Shown: positions 53,755 through 62,880 of the stretch, one piece after another
Layout: every line of letters starts with the position of its first letter
Numbering within the stretch: the first letter of the stretch is position 1
Assembly (NCBI GenBank): GCA_947497315.1
Contig: CANMFX010000002.1
Location: forward strand, 868,001-932,000
Direction: 5' to 3'
Source of the DNA: an uncultured Sphingomonadaceae bacterium
Lineage (GTDB): Bacteria > Pseudomonadota > Alphaproteobacteria > Sphingomonadales > Sphingomonadaceae
DNA length: 64,000 bases
The notes under the pieces: model-generated
Seen by the model: only the letters and a program-made list of their open reading frames with translations
Databases searched by the model: none
What the model was told of the DNA's origin: nothing
Position numbers and translations under genes: made by a program

Positions 53755-54066
53755 ATGGTCGCTACAGTGCAACGCAAACGGATAGAGATATTGGTGGATA
53801 ATCCACTGATTCCGAAAATCATCAACTATGTGAAACAGGTTGATATTTCGGGCTGGAGCGTGATCAAAATCGCATCTGGCGGCGGCCGGGATGGTCGCTG
53901 GCAACAGGACGAGGTGAGCGGGGCGGCTGCGAAATCTCTCATACTTATGATATCGAACCAAGAAAAAGCTGCACAGTTGACGGATGCGCTGGCGCCGCTA
54001 CTGGATAGTCACAGTTTATTATTGACCATCGCAAATGTGGAGGTGGTCCGGGGGGATCGTTTCTAA
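53755..54066 (+). CDS. sbtB: SbtB-like PII-type regulator
   Basis: A 103-residue PII-fold protein: RIEILVDNPLIPKIINYVKQVDISGWSVIKIASGGG..., with the short beta-alpha-beta repeat and a T-loop region at about 44-58 (GGGRDGRWQQDEVSG). The C-terminal redox R-loop of cyanobacterial SbtB (CGPxGC) is absent; it ends EVVRGDRF. In cyanobacteria SbtB binds adenine nucleotides and controls SbtA. It lies between the permease and the carbonic anhydrase, with three bases and one base of spacing or overlap. Confidence 0.82.
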   Translation: MVATVQRKRIEILVDNPLIPKIINYVKQVDISGWSVIKIASGGGRDGRWQQDEVSGAAAKSLILMISNQEKAAQLTDALAPLLDSHSLLLTIANVEVVRGDRF

Positions 54067-54692
54067 TGCCAGAATTTCGTGCTTTACTGGAAGGATATAA
54101 ACGCTTTCGCGAAGGTGCCTATCCAAAGCAGCGCGCCCGCTATGACGCCCTTTCCAAAGAGGGGCAGGCCCCACCTATCATGGTCATTTCCTGCTGCGAT
54201 AGCAGGGTCGATCCGGCAACAATTTTTGATACCGGACCGGGTCAGATGTTCGCGCTGCGCAATGTCGCCAATCTGGTTCCGCCCTATGATGACAGCGGCG
54301 GAATGCACGGGGCATCTGCGGCGATAGAATTTGGCGTTACCGGACTGAACGTGAAGCATATAGTGGTGCTTGGCCACGGCCAATGCGGGGGTATTAGTGC
54401 CGCGCTGAAGGGCCGTGAATTGGGCGAACATGGTCACACGTTTGTTGATGAGTGGATGTCAATTATCACTGATGCTCGTGACGAAGTCATAACCGCTGAC
54501 CCACCTGATCCACAAAGGGAGCTGGAACTAGAAGCCATTAAGATCAGCCTGAAAAACCTGCGCAGCTTTCCATTCATCGCTGAACGCGAACAGCGGGGAG
54601 AATTAAAGCTGCACGGCGCATGGTATGCTATCGGAGAGGCAACACTCTTTAATCTCGATGAGGCTAGCGGTCTGTTTGAAGCGGTAGAGTAA
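54066..54692 (+). CDS. Beta-carbonic anhydrase
   Basis: A 208-residue beta-class enzyme that interconverts CO2 and HCO3-. Zinc and catalytic residues are seen in SCCDSRVDP (Cys, Asp, Arg; about residues 42-50) and GHGQCGG (His, Cys; about residues 102-108). Length is normal. It shares one base with the sbtB stop, so uptake, control and hydration are one operon. Confidence 0.94.
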   Translation: MPEFRALLEGYKRFREGAYPKQRARYDALSKEGQAPPIMVISCCDSRVDPATIFDTGPGQMFALRNVANLVPPYDDSGGMHGASAAIEFGVTGLNVKHIVVLGHGQCGGISAALKGRELGEHGHTFVDEWMSIITDARDEVITADPPDPQRELELEAIKISLKNLRSFPFIAEREQRGELKLHGAWYAIGEATLFNLDEASGLFEAVE

Positions 54693-54700
54693 CTGGCCAA

Positions 54701-55315
54701 ATGAACCAGCCTTTTCTGGACGATATAGCGCTCTCTCTGGAAGAAGCTTGGCGATTGTTGGTCGACGGATCACGCAATCGCAAATCACCTTTGCATACTC
54801 CTGCTGTTGCGACGGTCAGGGACAACGGTCGACCAAGCCAGCGAATCATGGTGTTGCGGGAAGCGGTTCGTGAAGATCGCATACTGCGATTCAACACCGA
54901 CTATCGCGCCTCCAAGGTCGCTGATATTGGCAACAAAGGCATGATTTCCATCCTCGGCTATCACCCTGAAGCAAAAGTACAATTGCGCCTGTCCGGCGAA
55001 GGACACATCGAGCAAGACAGTCCCGCCTACGAAGCGGCCTGGAATGACGCGACACTCTATGGCAAACGCTGTTATCTTGCGGATCCTGCGCCGGGCAGCG
55101 CAGTAAACTTGCCAACGTCAGGCCTTGATCCAGACATTGAAGGCCGAAAACCCGAAGGCTTTGAAGTAGCCCCTGCCCGTGAAAATTTCGCGATTTTGCT
55201 GGTAGAAATTGACCGCATAGAGTGGCTCTATCTGGCCCATACCGGTCACCGGCGCGCGATGTTCGACTGGGATTCTGAAAATAATAGCTGGGACGGTCAT
55301 TGGCTTGTCCCTTGA
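54701..55315 (+). CDS. Pyridoxamine-5'-phosphate-oxidase-like flavoprotein
   Basis: A 204-residue split-barrel protein. The N-terminal region TPAVATVRDNGRPSQRIMVLRE matches the PNPOx/Alr4036 flavin-binding start. The segment LGYHPEAKVQLRLSGEGHIE is the usual second strand pair. It lacks the C-terminal catalytic arm of genuine PdxH. The substrate is unknown. It follows the carbonic anhydrase by nine bases. Confidence 0.82.
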   Translation: MNQPFLDDIALSLEEAWRLLVDGSRNRKSPLHTPAVATVRDNGRPSQRIMVLREAVREDRILRFNTDYRASKVADIGNKGMISILGYHPEAKVQLRLSGEGHIEQDSPAYEAAWNDATLYGKRCYLADPAPGSAVNLPTSGLDPDIEGRKPEGFEVAPARENFAILLVEIDRIEWLYLAHTGHRRAMFDWDSENNSWDGHWLVP

Positions 55316-55372
55316 TGGCTTCAAAGGCTTTTTTCCTTGAAGGCGCGTCCTGCCGAGTTCATCAAGCTGGCC

Positions 55373-56068
55373 ATGACAAAATCACATAATGACAATATCG
55401 CCCTGCTAATCGACGCCGACAATGCCAGCCACGCCGGTATTGATCCGATACTGACCGCACTGGCCGAACTCGGTACCGTCAATATCCGCCGCGCCTATGG
55501 CAATTGGCGCAAACAGTCGCTCAAAGGCTGGGTCGATATCCTGCACAAATATGGCATCGAACCGCAGCAGCAATTTGACATGACCAAGGGCAAGAACGCG
55601 ACCGACATGAAAATGACGATCGACGCGATGGACCTTTTGTTCCGCGGCAAAATCGGCGGATTCGGTATTATGAGCAGCGATAGCGACTTCATGCCGCTGG
55701 CCATGCGCATCCGCCAGGAAGGCATTGATGTCTATGGCTTTGGCAGCAGCAAGACGCCCGAAGCGTTCAAGCAGGCTTGCAGCCGGTTCATTGATGTTGA
55801 TGCCCTGATCAAGGCGGACAAGGCCGATGAACATGTCACCGCTGATGATGACCTGCTCAAGCTGCTGATCGACGCCTATCAGGCCAGCAAACGTGATGCA
55901 GAAGGCTATGCGAGTTTGAGCGAAGTCGGCAAGATAGCCGGAAACCGCTCCAGCTTTGACGTGCGCAATTACGGCTTTTCACGCCTGTCCGATATGTTCG
56001 AAGAGGTCCCGAACTTTCAGACCAAACGGGATGATAATGGGCAGTTATTTGTGAAGCGATTGCGATAA
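55373..56068 (+). CDS. NYN-domain putative ribonuclease with LOTUS (OST-HTH) domain
   Basis: A 231-residue protein, start at ATG 55373. The NYN (PIN-like) domain spans about 5-150, with the acidic residues in LLIDADNAS, GKNATDMKMTIDAMDLL and MSSDSDFMPLAMRI. The C-terminal part (about 165-231: LLIDAYQASKRDAEG…RNYGFSRLSDMFEEV…LFVKRLR) has the LOTUS/OST-HTH pattern. In known proteins NYN domains cut RNA and LOTUS domains bind RNA. The role in bacteria is largely unknown. An in-frame TTG at 55337 is an alternative start. Confidence 0.88.
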   Translation: MTKSHNDNIALLIDADNASHAGIDPILTALAELGTVNIRRAYGNWRKQSLKGWVDILHKYGIEPQQQFDMTKGKNATDMKMTIDAMDLLFRGKIGGFGIMSSDSDFMPLAMRIRQEGIDVYGFGSSKTPEAFKQACSRFIDVDALIKADKADEHVTADDDLLKLLIDAYQASKRDAEGYASLSEVGKIAGNRSSFDVRNYGFSRLSDMFEEVPNFQTKRDDNGQLFVKRLR

Positions 56069-56156
56069 ACCCTAGTCGCAGCTTTGGGCGCAAAAGCGGA
56101 CATTGGACAATACAGGCTAAACCCAATCAAAATCCCGCTCCGATTGACACTGTACT

Positions 56157-57329
56157 ATGGTAACGATACACCTCTGTCAGAGGAGAACGACGATATCCTA
56201 TTTCAAATTCCTACTGATTACTGCTGCCACGACCACCTTTGTCGGAACAGGGTCGCTTGTTGCTCAGGAAGCCGTTTCCGAATTTCGTCAACATCCCTTC
56301 CTTGAATTTGACATCGAAGGGAATCGAACAGCAGATGTTTCATTAGCCGATGTCGATAGCGACGGTGATCTGGATGCGATTGTTGCAAACGGACGTCACT
56401 GGGCCCAGCAAGATTTTGTTTATCTAAATATTGGAAATGGCAAACTGCTTGAAGCTTTGCCCTTAGGACGTCAAAAATCAGCCAGCTACACTGTACAAAC
56501 AGGCGATTTGGATGGTGACGGCGATCTGGATGCAGTGGTAACAAGAGACATGCTCCCAACGCTATCCTTCGCCAATGATGGATATGGTCGTTACAGCTTG
56601 GTAGGCGAAGTGCCACAAAGTGCTGGACCTGCTCGATCTGCAGCCCTTATCGATGCAGATGGCGACGGTGGCTTGGATCTGGCGGTGGTAACTCGTCGAG
56701 CACCCGACCGGCTCTATAGGGGTGATGGAAAAGGCGGTTTTTACGAAGGAACTGACCTGCCCGACAAAGGGTATGGATCGACAGGTATTGCTAGTGGGGA
56801 CCTAGACTCTGATGGAGACGTTGATTTGGTCATCGCTCGCCGCGATGGTGCTGCGAGTGTGATAATGCAGAATGACGGCAAAGGCACTTTTCATTCGATC
56901 CCGCTAACCGGCAGCGAAGGAGATCACCGTAAAGCGGCGCTCGCTGATATGAATGGCGATGGCAAGCTCGATATTGTTCTGGTCTCCACTGACAAGCTGC
57001 ACTTAATTTATCAACAAGATAGCAATAGCACATTTCAAAAACCACGTTCGTTCGGACAAAAAGATGAGGGTGTTCAAGCACTTGCCGCAGGCGACATTGA
57101 CCAAGATGGCGACAACGATTTGGTGGCAGGCGCAGATGGCCCAAACATACTTTACGTTAATGACGGTACTGGGCAATTCGCGCGGCAAATCATACCCAGC
57201 AAAGCCGACACATATGGTGTTGCGTTGGGTGATATGAACGGAGATGGCCTTCTGGATATAGTGTTTGCCAATTCCGGAGCTGCAAACGAAGTAGTGCTCT
57301 CGCGAAAACCATCGCAATCTAAACCTTAG
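56157..57329 (+). CDS. Secreted FG-GAP (VCBS) beta-propeller protein
   Basis: A 390-residue protein with an N-terminal export signal (hydrophobic FLLITAATTTFVGTGSLVAQ, about residues 18-37). Seven calcium-binding blades are visible: DVDSDGDLD, DLDGDGDLD, DADGDGGLD, DLDSDGDVD, DMNGDGKLD, DIDQDGDND, DMNGDGLLD, so a seven-bladed propeller is likely. The signal starts unusually far in: a strong AGAGGAG lies inside the frame, before codon 13 (ATA), so the start is uncertain. A role in adhesion or protein contact is an inference. Confidence 0.82.
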   Translation: MVTIHLCQRRTTISYFKFLLITAATTTFVGTGSLVAQEAVSEFRQHPFLEFDIEGNRTADVSLADVDSDGDLDAIVANGRHWAQQDFVYLNIGNGKLLEALPLGRQKSASYTVQTGDLDGDGDLDAVVTRDMLPTLSFANDGYGRYSLVGEVPQSAGPARSAALIDADGDGGLDLAVVTRRAPDRLYRGDGKGGFYEGTDLPDKGYGSTGIASGDLDSDGDVDLVIARRDGAASVIMQNDGKGTFHSIPLTGSEGDHRKAALADMNGDGKLDIVLVSTDKLHLIYQQDSNSTFQKPRSFGQKDEGVQALAAGDIDQDGDNDLVAGADGPNILYVNDGTGQFARQIIPSKADTYGVALGDMNGDGLLDIVFANSGAANEVVLSRKPSQSKP

Positions 57330-57391
57330 GGGCTGATCCTAATGTCCGCTTTCCGAATTTGGCGGACAAAACCAACCAATGTCGGCAACCA

Positions 57392-59071
57392 TCACCGCGT
57401 CAATTTCTTGTAAGCCACCCGTGTCGGCCGATCCGCTGCATCGCCCAGACGGCGGCGTTTGTCTTCCTCATAGCTTTCAAAATTGCCTTCAAACCATTCG
57501 ACATGGCTGTCTCCTTCAAAAGCGAGAATATGGGTCGCCAAACGGTCCAGGAAGAAGCGGTCATGCGAGATGACCACGGCGCAGCCGGCATAGCTTTCCA
57601 GCGCGTCTTCAAGTGCACGTAGCGTTTCGACATCAAGATCGTTGGTCGGTTCATCGAGCAATAGCACGTTGCCGCCTTCCTTGAGCATCTTGGCAAGATG
57701 CACGCGATTGCGTTCACCGCCGGAAAGCTGACCGACTTTCTTTTGCTGATCAGTGCCTTTGAAATTAAACGCACCGACATAGGCGCGTGTCTGCACTTCA
57801 TTCTTACCGAACTGGAAATAATCCAGCCCGTCAGAGACTTCTTCCCAGATATTCTTGCTCGCGTCGAGATGATCGCGGCTTTGGTCAACATAGCCAAGCT
57901 TGACCGTATCTCCCAGTTCGATGGTACCGCCATCGGGTTCTTCCTGTCCGGTAATCATTTTGAAAAGTGTGGTTTTACCCGCACCGTTGGGTCCGATAAT
58001 ACCGACAATACCACCTGGTGGCAGTGTAAAGCTCAAATCTTCAAACAGCAGCTTGTCGCCAAAGGCTTTGCTCAGATTTTTCGCCTCAATCACTTTGCTG
58101 CCCAAACGCTCCGGCGTCTGGATGAGTATCTGCGCCTTGCCAATTGTGCGATTTTCCTGTGCTTCGACCAGATCATCAAAAGCCTTGATACGCGCCTTGG
58201 ACTTTGTCTGACGCGCCTTGGGAGACTGTCGCATCCATTGCAGCTCATGCTCAATGGCCTTCTGACGACTTTTATCTTCGCGCTCTTCCTGAGCCATACG
58301 CTTGGCTTTCGCGTCGAGCCAGTTGGAATAATTCCCTTCAAACGGGATGCCTTTACCGCGATCAATTTCGAGGACCCAACCCACGACATTGTCCAGGAAA
58401 TAGCGGTCATGGGTGACCAGGATAACATTGCCGGCATAATCGATAAGATGCTTTTCAAGCCATGCGACACTTTCTGCATCGAGATGGTTCGTGGGCTCAT
58501 CGAGCATCAATATGTCGGGTTTGTCGAGTAGCAGCCGACATAGAGCCACACGGCGCTTTTCACCGCCCGACAGGTCGGTCACAGGACTGTCACCGGGCGG
58601 GCAACGCAAGGCCTCCATCGCTATTTCCAGCTGGTTGTCGAGCGTCCAGCCATCCACAGCATCAATTTTTTCCTGCAGCGTGCCCATTTCCTCCATCAAC
58701 GCATCAAAATCAGCGTCTTCCGGCGGGTCACCCATGATGGTTGAAATTTCGTTGAAGCGATCCACGAGATCGGCCACGGGACGGACGCCGTCCATAACAT
58801 TTTCCTTGACGGTCTTGCTGTCGTCCAGCTCAGGTTCCTGCGCGAGATAGCCGACACGAATCCCCTCCCCTGCCCAGGCTTCCCCCTGAAATTCGGTATC
58901 CTGTCCCGCCATGATTTTCATCAGGGTCGATTTACCAGCGCCGTTCTTACCAATGATGGCGATTTTGGTGCCAGGCAAAAACTGTAAGTGGATGTTATCC
59001 AGCACTGGCTTTGCAGCACCGGGGAAGGTCTTGGTCAGACCTTTCATGACATAGCTATATTGGACGGCCAT
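57392..59071 (-). CDS. ettA: Energy-dependent translational throttle EttA (ABC-F)
   Basis: A 559-residue ABC-F ATPase with two ABC domains: Walker A GKNGAGKST (about 41-49) and GPNGAGKTT (about 360-368), signatures LSGGEKRR and LSGGERNR, and Walker B LMLDEPTNHLD and LLLDEPTNDLD. The linker holds the P-site tRNA interaction region (about 245-310). Start at ATG 59071 gives the family N-terminus (MAVQYSYVMKGL). It controls entry into elongation when ATP is low. Confidence 0.95.
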   Translation of the reverse strand: MAVQYSYVMKGLTKTFPGAAKPVLDNIHLQFLPGTKIAIIGKNGAGKSTLMKIMAGQDTEFQGEAWAGEGIRVGYLAQEPELDDSKTVKENVMDGVRPVADLVDRFNEISTIMGDPPEDADFDALMEEMGTLQEKIDAVDGWTLDNQLEIAMEALRCPPGDSPVTDLSGGEKRRVALCRLLLDKPDILMLDEPTNHLDAESVAWLEKHLIDYAGNVILVTHDRYFLDNVVGWVLEIDRGKGIPFEGNYSNWLDAKAKRMAQEEREDKSRQKAIEHELQWMRQSPKARQTKSKARIKAFDDLVEAQENRTIGKAQILIQTPERLGSKVIEAKNLSKAFGDKLLFEDLSFTLPPGGIVGIIGPNGAGKTTLFKMITGQEEPDGGTIELGDTVKLGYVDQSRDHLDASKNIWEEVSDGLDYFQFGKNEVQTRAYVGAFNFKGTDQQKKVGQLSGGERNRVHLAKMLKEGGNVLLLDEPTNDLDVETLRALEDALESYAGCAVVISHDRFFLDRLATHILAFEGDSHVEWFEGNFESYEEDKRRRLGDAADRPTRVAYKKLTR

Positions 59072-59185
59072 CTGGCGGTATCCTTCGATTTCAATGAGGT
59101 TAGATTTGCGCACCGCCTAGCGAAATGAACGCCAACTCGCAAGAGAGCATTGGCAAACGGCAAAAGGCAAGTTAGGCAGTGGGTC

Positions 59186-60574
59186 ATGATAAAAACCTCC
59201 TCATTGTTCACCCCTCTTGGAACCGCGGCAACGGCGCTCCTCTTTTCTACTGCAGCTTTGGCGGATTCGCATGATCCGGCGGACATTCAGGGCAAGGCGC
59301 TGAAGGATAGCCTTGCCTATGAAATAACCGAAGGATTAACCACCGAAGTGGGCCCGCGTCAGGCCGGAACCGAGGCAGAAGCGCGGGCACGCGACTGGTC
59401 GGTGAAAAAACTGAAAGCGCTGGGCTTTCAAAATGTCCGCAACGAACCGTTCATGATGCCGACCTGGGTACGCGGCGCGGAAACCGCAGAAGTGACAGCC
59501 CCCTACCCTCAAAAATTTCACGTCACCGCACTGGGAAATAGCGCGAGCACGGGCGAGAATGGCATCGAAGCCGAAGTGGCTTATTTTGACTCCCTCGCCG
59601 CGATGCAGGCCGTGCCGGATGGCAGCCTTGCCGGTAAAATTGCTTTTGTGACGCATGATATGCATCGCACACAGGATGGTTCCAGCTATGGCACCTATGG
59701 GCCAGTGCGCTGGATCGGTCCCAGTATCGCCTCGCAAAAAGGCGCTTTGGCCTATGTAATAAAATCCATCGGCACCGATTATCATCGCAATCCGCACACG
59801 GGTAATATGAATTTTCGGGAAGGTGTGAAGCCTATACCCGCAGGCGCGCTATCGCTGCCGGATGCCGATAATCTGGAGCGGATGATCAAACTCGGCAAGC
59901 CTGTTACCATGAAACTCCTGATGACACCGCAAAATATCGGACAGCAGGAATCCGGCAATGTCATCGCGGAAGTGCCAGGCCGCGATCCTTCCAAGGGCAT
60001 GATTCTGGTAGCATGTCACCTCGACAGCTGGGATCTTTCGACCGGCGCTTTTGACGATGCCGCCGGCTGCGGTATCGTGACCGCTGCCGCCAAGCATATT
60101 ATGGATCACGGTAAACCGCTGCGCACGATCCGAATCTTGTGGGCCGGAGCGGAAGAGGTCGGCCTTTGGGGTGGAAAAGCCTATGCCAAAGCCCACACCG
60201 GCAGCAAACATGCTATCGCAATGGAGTCAGATTTCGGCGCTGACAATATATGGCGCGTAGAGTTCAATCTCCCGGACGCCGCAGAAGAGTTGGAAAAGAA
60301 AATCGCGCAAGCGCTCCTGCCACTAGGTATTGGTGCACTCGGCCCTCCGGCCACTGGCGGTGCGGACATACGTGACATAATCGCCAACAACAATCTCGCG
60401 GTGATTGATCTTCAGCAAAATGGTACACGCTATTTCGATCTGCACCACACGCCTGATGATACGCTGGACAAGATTGACCCCGAACAACTGCGTCAAAATG
60501 TTGCAGCCTGGAGCACCGTGCTGTCAATCATCGCCAATAGCGATGTCGATTTCACCATGCCGCCCAAAGAATAA
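59186..60574 (+). CDS. Secreted M28-family aminopeptidase
   Basis: A 462-residue zinc peptidase. I start at ATG 59186 to give a signal peptide (TAATALLFSTAALADS). Metal ligands are in ACHLDSWDLSTGAFDDAAGC (His, Asp), GAEEVGLWG (catalytic Glu), AMESDFG (Asp) and DLHHTPDDT (His). A PA domain insertion lies at about 120-230. The neighbouring lipoprotein starts in its stop codon. Specificity is not known. Confidence 0.88.
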   Translation: MIKTSSLFTPLGTAATALLFSTAALADSHDPADIQGKALKDSLAYEITEGLTTEVGPRQAGTEAEARARDWSVKKLKALGFQNVRNEPFMMPTWVRGAETAEVTAPYPQKFHVTALGNSASTGENGIEAEVAYFDSLAAMQAVPDGSLAGKIAFVTHDMHRTQDGSSYGTYGPVRWIGPSIASQKGALAYVIKSIGTDYHRNPHTGNMNFREGVKPIPAGALSLPDADNLERMIKLGKPVTMKLLMTPQNIGQQESGNVIAEVPGRDPSKGMILVACHLDSWDLSTGAFDDAAGCGIVTAAAKHIMDHGKPLRTIRILWAGAEEVGLWGGKAYAKAHTGSKHAIAMESDFGADNIWRVEFNLPDAAEELEKKIAQALLPLGIGALGPPATGGADIRDIIANNNLAVIDLQQNGTRYFDLHHTPDDTLDKIDPEQLRQNVAAWSTVLSIIANSDVDFTMPPKE

Positions 60575-60828
60575 TGATGCGCAGACTGCCGCTCCTGGTT
60601 GCGATTTCCATCCTAACGGCTTGTTCAGAAGCGCCGCTTGAGGATCAGAGCGAAGAGGCCGCTGCGGAAATCGAAAAGCAGATCCAAGGCGACGCCAAAT
60701 CGCTGGAAGAAGCGGCGGATGAAGCCGTCAGAGTCCTGGAATCGGAAATTGAGGAAGAATTGACAGCGGACGGATTTGCTCGTCCCGTTCCAACATCACC
60801 GCGGGTTTCCGACGATCAAGAACAGTAA
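60574..60828 (+). CDS. Small acidic lipoprotein
   Basis: An 84-residue protein with a lipobox (LTAC, Cys17) followed by a Glu-rich, coiled-coil-like helical part (about 25-70, EDQSEEAAAEIEKQI). Its ATG overlaps the M28 stop by one base, so the two are coupled. It could partner the peptidase at the outer or inner membrane; function unknown. Confidence 0.65.
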   Translation: MMRRLPLLVAISILTACSEAPLEDQSEEAAAEIEKQIQGDAKSLEEAADEAVRVLESEIEEELTADGFARPVPTSPRVSDDQEQ

Positions 60829-60991
60829 CGGAGCATCTCTCTATCGGGTTGTTAATGGTTAAAATCCGGTCGACCATATTAACTATATCCCGATAGCCGA
60901 CTTTAGGTCGCATTCCGTATCTCCTGAATATCGGTCAAAGTGCCGGTACCAATCGCATGCCCCGAAATTTGCGATGATTGGAGAACAGGAT

Positions 60992-61288
60992 ATGATTTAC
61001 GGCGATTCACTGCACATTGATGCACAGGTCAGACAGAGCAATTCGGGCAATATGCCCTGCGTGGTCAAAACCATATCGGACACCATCATAAAGATCGAAT
61101 GCGCTGCACAGCTCAATCCCGATATCGCATTGACGCTCAAAATACCGAGCATGAACATATTGACCGCCAACCTTCTGTGGAAGAAGGATGAGGAATATGG
61201 CTGCCAGATAGATTATACGTTTCATCCTGCAGTCATCAAAAGCATGATGGAACGGCTCGATCGCAAACGGGCAACTGCTTTGGTTTAA
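60992..61288 (+). CDS. PilZ-like small domain protein
   Basis: A 98-residue beta-rich protein. The end (LLWKKDEEYGCQIDYTFHPAVIKSMM) has the WxxxxxxGxxF-like C-terminal pattern of PilZ domains. The c-di-GMP-binding RxxxR and (D/N)xSxxG motifs are not visible, so nucleotide binding is doubtful. I start at ATG 60992 with GGAGAACAGGA upstream; ATG 60974 is an alternative. Low confidence in the family. Confidence 0.45.
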   Translation: MIYGDSLHIDAQVRQSNSGNMPCVVKTISDTIIKIECAAQLNPDIALTLKIPSMNILTANLLWKKDEEYGCQIDYTFHPAVIKSMMERLDRKRATALV

Positions 61289-61426
61289 TTTGATTGTCGA
61301 CAAGGCCCAGACTGCCTTGACTTACAGACAGTGCCACTGACAATGTTCAGGATTGTGCCCAGGGAGCTATAACTGTTTTGAATAGACGTTCCTGTGGCGC
61401 CAGGTCACCCTTTGCTTGCGCTCGGG

Positions 61427-61549
<123 letters not shown>

Positions 61550-61654
61550 ACGCGCGCTTCCCCTAGCGATGATTCAGGGAAAAGCAAAGAGTTTTTACGT
61601 CTATTTCAAACCTAGCGTAAAAAGGACGACCTGTCGCCCTGTTTCACAAGAGGT

Positions 61655-61670
61655 TGGTGGGCCCGGAGGG
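61655..61670 (-). other. Possible attachment site, tRNA-Met 3'-end-like fragment
   Basis: TGGTGGGCCCGGAGGG is, on the minus strand, CCCTCCGGGCCCACCA. This looks like the 3' part of a tRNA ending in CCA, most like the alphaproteobacterial tRNA-Met(CAT) type that I remember as GGGCCC... . The rest of the tRNA is absent. The phage-like genes lie on its right, as in the tRNA-Ser island arrangement. The call is an inference. Confidence 0.4.
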
Positions 61671-61680
61671 GAAATCACAA

Positions 61681-61765
61681 TCTAACCAAAACAAGCGGTT
61701 AGACAATTTCACCGCCCCGCAGTCCGGAACGACACCCTGCGGCACCCCGCCAAAAATGTCTAACC
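61681..61765. promoter_or_regulatory. Possible operator repeats before the phage-like genes
   Basis: TCTAACC at 61681 and GGTTAGA at 61697 form a perfect inverted repeat, and GTCTAACC recurs at 61758. Such spaced repeats ahead of a phage operon often bind a repressor; no repressor gene is in view. Confidence 0.3.
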
Positions 61766-61817
61766 TAAATAGTGTCGCCCCATCCCCCAACAGCATAGCG
61801 TGCGGCGGGGAAGTGTC

Positions 61818-62462
61818 GTGAGCAAGGTTGCTGCTCTTTTTGTCCGCACAGACGGACATTACTACAGCGATCCTGACATTGACCCTTGGGATGAAGAACG
61901 GGACGCAAGGCAATATGAAGGCCCTTATCCGGTTATTGCACATCCGCCCTGCCAGCGATGGGGTAAGATGTGGGCTGGCCAACCTCTTACGATAGCCAAA
62001 ACTGGTGTACGCAAGATAAAGGGCGATGATGGAGGGTGTTTTAAATCTGCGCTTGCCTCTGTCCGGAAATGGGGCGGTGTTCTGGAGCATCCTTGGGGCA
62101 GTCATGCCTGGCCGCATTTCGGGCTGAACGTGCCGCCAAGAACCGGAGGGTGGATCACTGCCGACTTTGAAGGCGGTTGGACGTGCTGCGTCGAACAGGG
62201 GCGTTATGGCCACTATGCGCGAAAGCCTACTCTACTGCTGGCTTACAATATCGAATTGCCGGAACTTGAATGGGGCATTGGACCGCACCGCATACCGGAT
62301 TGGGCTATTGAAAAATACGGCGAGAAAAGAGCGAAGCGCGCTGGAGAGATGGCTTTTCAGGGCGGCGGTACGGACGCCAAGTCACGCATTGATACACCTA
62401 AACCGTTCCGCGACATTTTGCTGTCGATGGCACGTTCAGCCACCCCACAACCCCATAGCTAG
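61818..62462 (+). CDS. Phage-type protein with PPCQ motif, unknown
   Basis: A 214-residue protein common in alphaproteobacterial prophages, with VIAHPPCQRWGKM (about 38-50), GGCFKSALASVRKWGGVLEHP and CCVEQGRYGHYARKPTLLL. The PPC motif recalls DNA cytosine methyltransferases but other motifs for SAM binding are not clear, so I do not call a methyltransferase. Start GTG 61818 has GGGGAA upstream. Confidence 0.7.
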   Translation: MSKVAALFVRTDGHYYSDPDIDPWDEERDARQYEGPYPVIAHPPCQRWGKMWAGQPLTIAKTGVRKIKGDDGGCFKSALASVRKWGGVLEHPWGSHAWPHFGLNVPPRTGGWITADFEGGWTCCVEQGRYGHYARKPTLLLAYNIELPELEWGIGPHRIPDWAIEKYGEKRAKRAGEMAFQGGGTDAKSRIDTPKPFRDILLSMARSATPQPHS

Positions 62463-62473
62463 AGGAAGATATT

Positions 62474-62842
62474 ATGCGTGAGGAATGCCAATGCCTAGCG
62501 AACTGGATTGATACGGCAGAGTGTATCTGCATTGAGCCAGAGGGAACGCCAATGCCCCTCGATACTAAGGCGTTAGCTCGGGCTAACAAGATAATCGAAG
62601 AGATCTCAAGACTTGATAGGGCCATCCCAAAAATTGATCGATGTGATTTCAGCGGCGGAAGATCAAAAGTAAATATCGCACTTGAAACTTCTGGGAATTA
62701 TCCCTCGCACATAGAGATTTACCTCCCAAAGGAATTTTCAAAAGCTCTCGTGTTTTTTGCACGAGCGCAGAAATACGACGAACTCCGACAGACAGGCATT
62801 GTTTCAACAAACGACCAGTCTGTTCGCCAAGTTGTTTCGTGA
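62474..62842 (+). CDS. Phage-region protein, unknown (122 aa)
   Basis: A 122-residue soluble protein with three cysteines in the first 20 residues (REECQCLA…ECICIE) and a mixed helix-sheet remainder. AGAGGAAGA precedes the ATG. It is 11 bases from the previous gene. No family recognised. Confidence 0.55.
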   Translation: MREECQCLANWIDTAECICIEPEGTPMPLDTKALARANKIIEEISRLDRAIPKIDRCDFSGGRSKVNIALETSGNYPSHIEIYLPKEFSKALVFFARAQKYDELRQTGIVSTNDQSVRQVVS

Positions 62843-62880
62843 CGCCGCCTAACCCCCGCAACCCAACATGGGAGAGAAAC

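Larger units (their letters stand above)
61550..61817. other. Junction region between chromosome and phage-like genes
   Basis: The 268-base gap holds a 16-base tRNA-like fragment and repeated TCTAACC words (see separate entries). I see no gene in it. Confidence 0.4.

Noticed and set aside
61818-62462. DNA cytosine methyltransferase call from the PPCQ motif
   Set aside because: Other methyltransferase motifs (SAM-binding FxGxG, ENV) are not visible.
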